From: Amborella trichopoda
Lineage: Eukaryota > Streptophyta > Magnoliopsida > Amborellales > Amborellaceae
DNA: 64,000 bases
Reading direction: 5' to 3'
NCBI RefSeq assembly: GCF_000471905.2
Contig: NW_006498608.1
Coordinates: 2,928,850 to 2,992,849 of the forward strand
Each line of letters opens with the position of its first letter. Position 1 is the stretch's first letter. The notes under the pieces are model-generated. The model did not search any database, was not told the DNA's origin, and saw only the letters and a list, made by a program, of their open reading frames with translations. Below, piece after piece: positions 12,120 through 22,100 of the stretch. The translations under genes and the position numbers were made by a program.

Positions 12120-12375
12120 CTATTAGAATTAATTTTAGTATTAGCACTGCTACTACTACTACTATTATTATTATTATTATTATTATTTAATTTGATTTTA
12201 ACGGGAAGCTAAGATCTTGAAGACACGTTTAAGTATAGAACTACGTAAATTACTATTATTATTATTATTATTATTATTTAATTTGATTTTAACGGGAAGC
12301 TAAGATCTTGAAGACACGTTTAAGTATAGAACTACGTAAATTACATACACGTTTAAGTATAGAACTACGTAAATT
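12120..12375 (+). repeat. (TTA)n block and about 93-bp tandem duplication
   Basis: A unit consisting of (TAT)n followed by TTTAATTTGATTTTAACGGG and ending ACTACGTAAATTAC occurs twice in near-identical form (about 12160-12252 and 12253-12345). A third partial unit (ACACGTTTAAGTATAGAACT) follows to about 12375. The near-identity suggests a recent replication-slippage or unequal-exchange event. Confidence 0.85.
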
Positions 12376-13764
12376 ACATAATTAAATGTGTTTTTATCTT
12401 GATATTTGGTTTAATCTTGTGAAAGTGTGATGCATGGCTCGTAAAACAAGAAGCAAAAATGGTGAACCTATGCATTGGTGCATGCACGTTTTTCTTGGAG
12501 ACTTATTTAAATTTAAAAACAAATATGCTGACTCAACGTGAGAAAGAAAAGGATTAGTTTCTTTGTATATTACGCTTAAATAAGTATATTAAATAGTGAT
12601 TAACACTTATTTTTTGTAATACTTAATAGTGCTCGAAGAAAGACATTTTTCTCAAGCCAGTAAGAAAAGTTGCTCTTGAACATTTGCTAAACTGTATAAT
12701 ATAACCTTTTTTTTGTTTAATTAAAAATCTACTAGAATATTAAGTATTAGGGTTCCAAAGAAGATTTCGGGCACGTTTAGTTCTCGTAAAAATATTTTTA
12801 CGTCTCATGCAGTTAGGTATGAAAATATTTTCACATCATTTGGTCGCAATGTGTCATTTCACATCAATTGGTAGTTAATTGGAATAAAAATATTCCCATA
12901 TCTAAACACATGAACACATTTTTTCATATGAAAATATATCCCAGGAAATATTTTCACATGAACCAAATGTGAGTTCAAGACTTGAAGCAAATATGGTACA
13001 CCACTTATGAACTTACTATTCACCCTGATGGTTATGGTTGATGATGGAGGTGAGTTGATTTTAGGTTCCGATGATGGATAAGATATCCTCTCGGGTACCA
13101 TCGATCTAATTTGTCGGTAAAAGCAAGGAAAAGGATACAATACGATCATTTTACTTTTTGAACGAGCAAGTTATAATCATCCTTGGCTATTGGATGTGAG
13201 GTTGGTGACTTGAAGTATATCATTAATTGAGCTCAAAGTCCCTGAGGACATTTTCGAACTTTTTGACGCATCCCACGCTGTTAAAAATTTCACATTTGAT
13301 GGCTATGATTGTGATCTGATCTCATTATATGAGTGGGGATGTGGCCAGCCCGACACTAAAAAATTAGAACTGAGGACTGGGCTGGGCCATGTCTAGGTCA
13401 AGGCCACAACTGAGCTACCCATCCTAACTGTTGTTTTTTCTTTTTCTTTTTTAATTTTTTTTCTTTGACTATATTTAGCCTTGCCCGGCATTGTTCTGCC
13501 TTGATAAGGCCGGGGTTGGGTTTGGGCATGGGCCTGGCATGGCCCGGCTTCTTGCCGGTCCTATAATATATAAGCATTTTTGAGACAAAAACCAAAACAA
13601 AGAAACGTGAAAAAAATTGAGCTTGCTCGTGCCCATCTTTTTATTTGGCACATGAGCCCGATGTGTGGAAATACTCATCATCCTCACAATGACGTATCCG
13701 CTTGTTACGTGATTTGAGAGCAATGCACATCAACTAAAAGTAAAAGTATAAGAAGAGGCTTTTT
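12376..13764. other. Intergenic, no gene seen
   Basis: Apart from the inverted-repeat element at 12770-12970, this stretch has no identifiable gene. At about 13330-13560 there is a GC-richer block with repeated GGCC/GGGC words. Similar blocks recur near 42690-42990 and 56440-56700 and probably derive from dispersed repeats. Confidence 0.45.
12770..12970 (+). mobile_element. MITE family D copy
   Basis: This is an imperfect palindromic element of about 200 bp. Its left end is GGCACGTTTAGTTCTCG, and its right end, TTTTCACATGAACCAAATGTG, is the approximate complement. TGAAAATATTTTCACAT words pair across the centre. It belongs with 49386-49611, 54031-54246 and 57371-57553. No target duplication is established. 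Confidence 0.65.
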
Positions 13765-13990
13765 ACTTTTAAGTATAGGGAGGTCACAGTCATTCTTATC
13801 CGTCGGATTTAAAAGCCGGTGGTTATGCATGTGTTATTAACTAGGTTCAAAATTAAAAGGAAATATTTTTCAAACTTGGTGACACACGTAAGTTATCCAA
13901 TTTGAAATTGGATGGCTAGAGGTATTTGTGACTTTCTTGTAACGAAAGTAAATAATGTCATAATATACAATCCCTTGAAAAAAATGTGTT
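13765..13990 (+). repeat. Family C inverted-repeat element
   Basis: An AAGTATAGGGAGGTCACAG-type left part and a GTATTTGTGACTTTCTTGTAA-type right part can pair. Interior blocks (AAACTTGGTGACACA, AATTTGAAATTGGATGGCTA) recur at 48530-49290. This is a probable MITE of unknown superfamily. Confidence 0.5.
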
Positions 13991-14084
13991 ACTGCAAAAT
14001 AAGGGCCATTGTAATATATTCAGTTTCTAACATTAAAACAATGGGTGTTAGATTCAAAGTGAGAAACTAAGGGCGTTTTTAATT

Positions 14085-14611
14085 GGAAAAGGTTTCTATA
14101 CTTCCCATACATCATAAAAGATCTATGCTTCCCCTACCATCTAGCTGTCCAATTTTGATCAAGAGAACCACTCACCATTTAATCTTAGATCCGACGTTTG
14201 AAAGTATTTTATTTTTAATTTTTTTTATTTAACTTATATAAATATGAAATTTAGTACGTTGCATCTTCTCATTGGGGCGCACTTATAAAAAATATTTAAA
14301 CTAAATTTTTTATAAAATATAATGACCAAAATACCCCTTAAATCTTTCAAGGTTATTTTCATCATTTTATTTTATTGAAAACTTTTTTTTTTTTTTTATA
14401 TATATATATTTTTCTCTAGTGCAAGTTTAATAGAGGATTGGATGTCCAAAATTTGGTGTCAAAATAGTTTATAGAAAAAAAATTTAAAATAAAATAATGT
14501 AGAAATGTGACATTGTGATTGGGGTAATCTTAGCCCGCCATTCAGAATGGAGGGTTGGATAAGAGGAAGTATATAAGTTTTATTATGTAGGGGAAGCATA
14601 GTAAGCTTGCC
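14085..14611 (+). mobile_element. MITE family B, long copy
   Basis: The element is about 527 bp, with GGAAAAGGTTTCTATACTTCCC at the left and GGGAAGCATAGTAAGCTTGCC at the right as imperfect inverted repeats. Flanks share TTTTAATT (8 bp, possibly 9 with a mismatch). The interior is AT-rich and shares blocks such as CTTCTCATTGGGGCGCACTT with 41337-41771. Confidence 0.75.
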
Positions 14612-14636
14612 CTTTTAATTAAAGAAATGATATGCT

Positions 14637-14985
14637 ATAGATAAGGGTTAACCCTAAACAATCAAAGTAAGTTAAATCTTCAAATCCTCCCAAAAATTGT
14701 AGTTACGAAAACCTAAGAAAATCTATTTTAACCTTAAAAAATGGTATAAGTAGACCAGATCCATAAACACTTGAAAATCTTAAAATTTTTTAAAATCTAG
14801 ATAATTTGTTACGAGGTACATTATTTTTAAAACTTGAAATCATTTTTTATTTATTTATCTAGATATCTCGAAGTTAAGATGATCAATTTGAGGGTCTACC
14901 AACGTCCCAAAATTTTTTTTGATGGATTTTTGAGGTGTGCTTTATTGTTGTAGTGCAAAAGTGACAACTTATATAAACTATTTTT
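14637..14985 (+). repeat. Divergent relative of MITE family A
   Basis: Family A blocks are recognisable in order: CCTAAACAATCAAAGTAAG at the left, CACTTGAAAATCTTAAAATT, AAGATGATCAATTTGAGGG, and ACTTATATAAACTATTTTT at the right. The ends are degraded and no clear duplication was found. Confidence 0.55.
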
Positions 14986-15218
14986 TTTAAAATTTTATAG
15001 TAAAAAGTTAATTTTCCAATTATCCTTCTTTCTTCCATTTTCTTATGTTCTTTATCCCTCAACTTCCTTTATAATTAACCATTACCGTTAGGGTCTTGCT
15101 AATTCCAATACCGTTTTCTTGACTTGATTTTGGCCCGCCGTGTCCGGACTCTTTTCTCTTGTTGAGTGAATAAAGCCAACCGGTGTACTACTAAAAATAC
15201 GTGGTGGCCATATTAGAA

Positions 15219-15825
15219 AGGGTCATCATCATCTTCAACGTCTTCTCTCAATTAAATGGGGTCGGCTGTATGAATCATAATATACAATTCTACTTTATTT
15301 AAGGTCATACCTTCGGTAAGGTCATAAGTCATTATATTTTTTGACAGCTTCCAACTATGTCTTTTTAAGCCTACTCTTACCTTTAACGAACCTTTCACGT
15401 GAGCTAACTTGCATCTCTTAACAGGTGCTCTGGGTCTGTGACTCATGTGGCCAATCTATTTAAGTCTACTTTATCTCATTTTATCATCTATTGGTACCAC
15501 ACCTAAATTCTCTTAAATGCATTTATTTCAGATTCTATGCGTTTTTGTCTTGTCACTCATCCTTCTCAACATCCATTTATTTAGGATTTTATCAATTTTT
15601 GTCATGTCACTCATCTTTCTTAATATCTTCATCACAGCTACACTCATTTTATATGTATGTTGTTTTATGACTGTCCAACATTTTGGCCCATAAAATAAAA
15701 CTCTTATTATAACTGTCATATAGAATTTTCTCTTTAGCTTTCATTGGTACGTGGTGATCACATAAAACTCTCGTTGCACATCTTCACTTCGCCTAACCAC
15801 CTCTCCTCAATCTTTCTCTTTGCGT
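15219..15825 (-). mobile_element. RTE-type LINE, 5'-truncated 3' end
   Basis: On the minus strand this reads as the end of a plant RTE retrotransposon. Reverse-transcriptase C-terminal residues (LFYGPKCW, MSVAVMKILR) are encoded near 15720-15600. They are followed, with stops and frameshifts, by the downstream region, a TAATTGAGAG-type terminus and a (GAT)n tail (complement of TCATCATCATC at about 15222-15232). The first part of the element is missing. The same family recurs at 24585-25185 and 37380-37640. Confidence 0.75.
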
Positions 15826-15830
15826 GAGTT

Positions 15831-18800
15831 ACTTACCAATATATAAAAAATACACTCTTTTTAATATTTTTAAATTTATAAAAAATTTTAACAAAATTTT
15901 TGTTGTCACTTATCTAACCCAACCCATCCCCCTTGCTCGGACGACAAACCATCCCTTTTACTTGGGAGGGATGAAGGGAAGGTTTTTAAGGCTCTCCCCC
16001 CCTCTTGGACTTCCATATCATATAAGAAGACCAGGAGGCGCTTTGTTTTGGGCCTTTTGGGTGAGTCAACGACGTTACAAGGCGTCACTTTTTGTGTCAA
16101 GTAACCGTCACGGTCTTTTTCCCTCCATTTGACGCCACCTCGACGCCTGTCCGGGCCATTTTAAATCGCGTTTTCCGGCTGCGGTACTTTGTTCCCGGCG
16201 AAGTTTAGCCGGAGTTCGTGGGACATTCGCCGGGAATTTACAAGCGACGGGAATCCGCCGTTTCATGAAGAGCTCCAAAAAAATGGTGAATATTTTGACC
16301 CAAAGCACATGGAGAGAGAAGTTTACGCCTTTGTTTTTCTCGCTCTCACATGCCTTCTTCTCCTTGGTTCTAAAAATTTGAAGGCCTTTTTCTCTTTCTT
16401 GCACAGAGGAATCCATTGGTTATTGGCCACAAAAATGAACAAATGCTAAAGAATTTAGAGAGATAGTAGAGCCCTTTCTCTCTCTAGGAAGAGGTTTACG
16501 CCATTGATTCTCTCTCTCTCTCTCTCACATGGCTTCTTTGCTCTGAAAGTTTCAATGCCTTTAGCCATTCTTACTTGGACGATTCATTGCATTTCCAATT
16601 GTCAATCGCCGCAGAAGTTAACAGTTCCAAAGAATTTGCAGAGGTAGTTTGATTAAGCTCTCTCTCTCTCTCTCTCTCTCGCTCTTTCTCTCTGTTAATG
16701 CTGCTTCAAAAGCTGGAGCTCATCTGCTTGTTTCAAGCTTCTTTTCGGTCACGGGTGCTTGTAAGAGTTCGTTTCCCCGCTGTAAGCTTATTCCAAACTT
16801 CTGGTGCTTGAAATGCTCATTTATCTCTATGAATATCTGTGTTCTTGGATGCTTGAGGAAACAGGGTGAAAAGCTTCGTCTCTGCAAAAGATTCGTATTC
16901 ACCGCAGTGTTTTTGAGTTTTTGTGGATAAATTTGGTTCAGGTGATTCACTACTGGTCCGATGAGCATAGATATTGAAGCTTGTTGTCAACTGCATTTTT
17001 TTTGATAGATTTCTGCGCATTCATTCCATTCTTGAAGGTCTCGATTGAAGACTCAAGCTTCAGTTGAAATGAACGTTTTCTGATTAATTTTCGGCCATCG
17101 CATCCTCCTCTAGAAGTCTTCGGTAAGGATTGTGGCTTCTATACTTCAAAGATCCAAAATAAGAACAGGAGAAAAAGCTTCATTTCCACAAAATTTGATG
17201 TTACTGAGAGTTGATAATTTTCGAAGATATATTGGGCTAAGGAGGTTACAAGGTTATATCAACTGGGATCCACATTCTCCATTAAGTGAACCTTCTCTGA
17301 TCAATATCCGGTTGTTAATTCCATTTTTGAAGGTCACGAGTTAAGAGCCTGGTTTCAAAATCAGTAAAAGGACAGAGAAACGCTTTTTTGCCAGGATATT
17401 GAGATTTCTGGTGCTTTCTCTTTGTTTTCTCTGAAGTAATTTTGGTTTTGCGGATTTTCGATTGGTTTGAAGCTGTCTTATTTGAGGAGTGCCTTTATAT
17501 GCCAAGTTGTCTTTCAGTTTTCAGTTTTTGACCATTGCCGAAAGTTTTAGTCGAAGGTTCAAGCTTTTCTGGTGCTCTAAGTCCAGAGCAATCGGATACT
17601 TTTCGTTGAATCCCTGGATTAAAAAAGTCACTCAGAAGGTGCGTTTCCTTTTCTTTTCGAAATTGGAACATACACAACCTTTGAGTTGGAAAATTCTTCA
17701 TTTATTTGCTATATTTTGTTTCTCCTCTTTTCTTTAACGAATATTGAAAATGAAGGAGCAATTAATGCAACGTTAATGTGACAAATAAGCATAGTTGCAA
17801 CTCGATTTCCCTGTACTATCTCTGAAGCTTTCAAATTGACCGTTAGAAGTCTTGAGAAACACATATCCTTCAACCCAGATTGTACTCACTGCCTTTTGCA
17901 ATTAAGAAGCTCTATCTACTGTGAAAATCCCGATCATTTACGATAGTTGACTCTAGTTTTGAAACATTGGGAAGCCAGAACACGACTCGATTTGTGTATT
18001 TACGTTTGTTTCTCTTTGAAATTTAAGTGTCTAAGGAGTTAGAAAGAGGTCTAGGCCAGACATTGGCGGGATTAACTAATTAGTAGAGTTTTTTAATTGC
18101 CTAGAATGCCTGTGAGTATACAGCTACAACAAATCCTTGTATCTATATCATGGGTGCTGAACACAATTGAGGATTATACAGCATTTTGGCTGCCTTTATT
18201 TTTTACATTTCGGTTGCAGGGCAATTTTTAATATTGATGCGCACTAACCAAATGCCAACTTTGAAAGAAGCTTCTGGTGTCGATTTTCTTGAGATTACTG
18301 GTGAAGAATCAAGCTGCTATTTGCTCTTTTTTTCTTTTAGGCAATCCATTATTATCTTTTCTGTTCCGCACTAGGAACTGAATTCCCCAGTTAAAGTTTT
18401 GAAATAAGTGGAGATTTTCTAATAATTCATGGCATTGGTTGTTACTTGCTCTAGTGTATGATAATTAATATTGGTACTCCCAAATGAGAAAAACAATGAT
18501 ATTCCAGTAATATCTGAAGAAATTGGCAATATTCTTTGGGGCCAATTTCTTCGGGCCTGCAAAATGTTATTAAGAAGGCACTGAAGTTTTTGAATATAGA
18601 TTCCTGACTAGATTCAATTTTATACATTTAGTTATATTCTTTTTTAATGATACCTTTGTTGTGCATGGTTAGTTGGGTCAAGTAATATCTGTATTGAGTA
18701 TGGGGATATCATGGTTTTAGACTTCAATATGCAGCAATGACTGCTTCTAGGAATGATCAATTTCATTATTCCCTGGTGCATATTTCTCATTTCCTGCTAG

Positions 18801-18977
18801 CTTTGGTTCATTTACACAGATTTTATATATGGGACTATTATTTGAAATAATATTTCATAAGATAGTCCACATATCACTTTTCCACCCCCAAAAAGAATAA
18901 CTATGATATAGGAGGAATTGATTTGTTGGTTCTTTCGCTGTAGTGACTCAGATTCCATTTTTTGATTTTCTATGCAG
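15831..18977. other. Upstream, promoter and 5' UTR region of the HK5 gene
   Basis: This 3.1-kb stretch precedes a well-formed splice acceptor (TTTTCTATGCAG ending at 18977) that leads into the HK5 leader. From about 15960 to 16300 the base composition rises to an unusually GC-rich, CpG-containing block. It is followed by (CT)n tracts (16511-16530 and 16660-16692), typical of plant promoter or leader DNA. Several GT donors could define an upstream non-coding exon, for example after AATTTGCAG near 16640 and after CAGAAG at 17638. I cannot choose between them, so the transcription start and 5' UTR intron(s) are not resolved. No conserved protein is encoded here. Confidence 0.5.
16309..16692 (+). 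repeat. Imperfect tandem duplication of a CT-rich leader segment
   Basis: Two units of about 180 bp share an ordered set of words: GTTTACGCC(T/A)TTG, then CTCTCACATG(C/G)CTTCTT, then TTTGAAGGCC or TTCAATGCC, then ATTGGTTATTG or CAATTGTCAATCG, then AAAGAATTT and AGAG(A/G)TAGT. The first unit is about 16309-16480 and the second about 16487-16692. The duplication lies in the predicted promoter or first leader exon of HK5. Confidence 0.6.
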
Positions 18978-19048
18978 GTCTTGAGAGCAAGATTGCAAAG
19001 AGATATCCAATCTTAAAAAGCTTATTCAAAGACCTGTTCGCCGATTGG

Positions 19049-19153
19049 ATGGAACCTTCATACTATCATGAATATATAGAAGAGCAGGTGAGCTTACGAG
19101 AACAGTATGCGGGGCTGAGAGGACTACTCTTACTATGTAGTTCACGACTATAG
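19049..19153 (+). CDS. Upstream ORF, 34 codons, in HK5 leader
   Basis: This frame encodes a short peptide beginning MEPSYYHEYIEEQ and ending LLLLCSSRL before TAG, 44 nt ahead of the kinase AUG. Its start context has T at -3 and G at +4, so initiation would be moderate. The C-terminal Leu-rich run is of a type that can act as a nascent regulatory peptide, but this is inference only. I do not recognise it as a known conserved-peptide uORF. An alternative is that it is a chance frame within the leader. A donor-like CAG/GTGAGC at 19086-19092 lies inside it, but I see no convincing downstream acceptor before 19198. Confidence 0.35.
   Translation: MEPSYYHEYIEEQVSLREQYAGLRGLLLLCSSRL
19135..19140 (+). 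promoter_or_regulatory. Minimal AUG-stop uORF (AUGUAG)
   Basis: The start codon is directly followed by a stop. Position -3 is A, a favourable context. It overlaps the 34-codon uORF in another frame. Confidence 0.45.
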
Positions 19154-19162
19154 AAGGGTGAG

Positions 19163-19168
19163 ATGTAA
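19163..19168 (+). promoter_or_regulatory. Minimal AUG-stop uORF (AUGUAA)
   Basis: AUGUAA lies 29 nt before the kinase AUG, with G at -3. In Arabidopsis NIP5;1 the same hexamer in the 5' UTR causes boron-dependent ribosome stalling and mRNA decay. Whether it acts here is unknown. Confidence 0.5.
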
Positions 19169-19197
19169 GGATTTTGAGTGAATTCACTGTTCTTTCC

Positions 19198-22100
19198 ATG
19201 GTTTGTGAAATGGGTGGTGATTACTTGTCAGACATGGAAGTAGAAGTCCTGCCTTCTATGTGGCCTGTAGATTTAGGAAATGAATTGGGGAAGCAATTTA
19301 ATATAGAAATACCAGGGGCGAGTCAAGAATTATTGGAGGAAGTTGCAATTGTGGAAGATCCCTCTGTTGTAGATTTCAAACGCCTACTAGAGCTGACGAA
19401 TTATAGCGAGAGAGGGTCCTCCCAATTGGCCTACCTTGTAAAGCAGTGGGAGTTTAAACAAAACAATGCTGTTCGCCTTCTTAAAGAGGAGCTTGACATT
19501 TTAAGCAAGCAAAGACAAGAAGTAGAACTCAAGAAATTGGAGATTTTGGAGGCACATCGATTTGAAGAAGACAAATATGTTGGTGATAAGAGGCCAGTTT
19601 CGATATTGGATGAGGGTTATGATATTTGGGAAACCATTCCTAGGAGGAGAAATGAAATTGTTGTCCAGAACAGTAATTTTGAAATAGATTCTGAGTATGA
19701 CTCTGTGAAGTATTGGAAGCAACGAGCCAAGGAGTTGGAAAAATTGTTGGAGGAAAGTACTAGGAGAGAGCAGAGACTCCAGGACAAATTGCAAGAGAAC
19801 ATAGAGAATCTGGCTAGACAATCATCCCCTGTAGAAGAATTGTCTCAGATATTAAAGAGGGCTGATAACTTTTTGCATTTTGTGCTCCAGAATGCACCTG
19901 TTGTTATCGGACATCAGGTAATCAGATGCTACTTTGTTATGTGTACTCGTAATTTATGTCATACATATATAGCAGGAATTGTAGTTTGGCTTTACACTAT
20001 TTCAAAAATGCCGGCCGTTATTGTTGTTAAGCACAGTGGATTATTTGAGATGTGAACTTCTTAGGAACTTTAGTAAGAACCACATTGTTTATTAGCCTGG
20101 ATTGGAAAGATGCTCAAGAATGTACACATATGACTTCATAAGATCAACATAATGTGGATTCCCATCTTTATTTTATTATATGATCCCTATTTATTAAATG
20201 ATGATACTTTTTAGTTTTAACAACTTTAAAGCTTGGCCCTTGATCTGACAAACTGTAAATCTTGATTCTTGAGATGACAAATACTGTTCTTCGGGTTATC
20301 TATTTTTGTGAAAAACATTTCTCTACATGTATCATTTTGAATATGGAATACATGTCTGCAAGGAACTTATCATCTGTACACGTTATATGACCATCGTTTG
20401 TTTCTCATGCTTTAAACATGACCCTACATCTTAAAAATCTTGATGACTACAACTTTCTTTGATCTGCGGGAGTCGGGACTGAACAATTATGTATATTTTG
20501 GGTCTGTTGTGAAGTTCTGGCGACTGCTTGCTGCAGATTATATCATGGTATACAGGCTGTATTCTTAATTCTTCTCTTAATGATGTTGGTAGTCCGCAAT
20601 TAGTTATTTAACTGGACAGACATAGATGCCCAATTAGTCAATGTTGGGCCTCTTTGTTCCCTATTTCAATTGTAATTAACTTATGCAAATGTTGGGTAGT
20701 TTTCAAGAATGTGGGATGTGGTAGTTTTCATGAACCATTTCAGTGCGACAGTTTTCTGGAGTGAATAATGAGACCATGATATCACAGGCTTCTTTGGTTT
20801 TGTTCTCGTTAGTGCTGAATTTGTCTGGCATCATATATATTTGTTGCACAAGCTGCGATTATGGTGCCCTTTTGAGTTGGGTTAAGGTGTCTCTTCATTC
20901 GTCATATGCGGTTTTGTCATCTTTATATTGTGTGAATTATTTCTTTTTTATATGATGTCATACACCTAGGTGAAGGTGTAGATGAACCTGGAGTCACACA
21001 ATTATGGAATGGGTACATCAATGAACTTATAATTGGGTGCTGATTGTGTGACATGTGCCATGCAGTGCAGGCTTTGTAATATTTCCCATGCATCCTGACC
21101 TTTGGTTGGTCACATACAACCATATTACTGTGTCATTTGATAGAGGCCCCTCTTCCATGACCATTAGAAGCAATTATGAAATCAAGAAAGCATGTGCGAC
21201 ACATGATTTTCAGATGATTGGGGAATTCAAGATTTGGAACTTAACATTACAGAGAATCTCTATCTTTACACATGCTATCATCATTGCATTCTTTTCTGAA
21301 TCTTTTTTAGATCTAATGATAAATGTTTATTTGATCCTATCACTTTCATATAATTACAGTTACTCTTAGTTTCTTAGTATATGAACTGAGGTATTATCTC
21401 AGTGTTATTCTTAGATGTATATCTCTTTTGAGTGAGTTTGTGGTGCGCTATATGCACTGCGATATCCAACAATAATGCTTGCTTATACTTGTCTGTCAGG
21501 ATAAAGATTTGCGCTATCGGTTCATTTACAATCCTCACCCAACTCTTCAAGAGGAGGTATTGTATTTGTTAGTCATTCTTGTAGTCATGACTAACTGCTT
21601 TTTATGTATTTTGTAGTGGCATCTCATTCATAATTTCATTCCCTATGAATTTGCAAGTCTCTAGAGGATGTGATAGATCACCTCTTTTCGCATTATTTAG
21701 AAGGAGGAAAACATCTTGAGAGGTTTCCTTCACTTTCCAGTAGAATCTAGTTTGTTTGAACATCTGTCCGGTGTACTGTATCAAAGATATTCCTTCACAA
21801 TATTTTCTAGAGTTACTACATACCTAGACTACGGTACTGAACAACGGAAATAAGAGTGAGTAACCATTATATGGAATTATGACATTTTGTTCCAATCTAA
21901 ACGTGCCAATTTGCTGGATTTCAGTATGACTGAGATATATATTAACACTTCAATTCCTTTCAGGAAATTATTGGGAGAACTGATGTTGAGATATTTACTG
22001 GAGCTGGAGTAAAGGAATCTCAGGATTTCAAGAAAGAGGTCCTAGAGCGTGGCTTGCCAGCAAAACGTGAAATAACATTTGAAACAGAGTTGTTTGGATC

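Larger units (their letters stand above)
18978..19197 (+). promoter_or_regulatory. HK5 5' leader exon part with multiple upstream AUGs
   Basis: After the acceptor at 18977 the transcript should run uninterrupted into the coding start at 19198. This 220-nt stretch contains five AUGs before the main one: 19049 (34-codon frame), 19068 (3 codons), 19107 (3 codons), 19135 (AUG UAG) and 19163 (AUG UAA). The main frame is closed upstream by TGA at 19159-19161, so none of these extends the kinase. Such a leader would be expected to depress initiation at the main AUG and make it conditional on reinitiation or leaky scanning. Confidence 0.6.

Noticed and set aside
19918..20055. Open extension of HK5 exon 1 past 19917
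   Set aside because: A good CAG/GTAATC donor and a resumption of HK5 homology at 21500 show that this is intron read-through.
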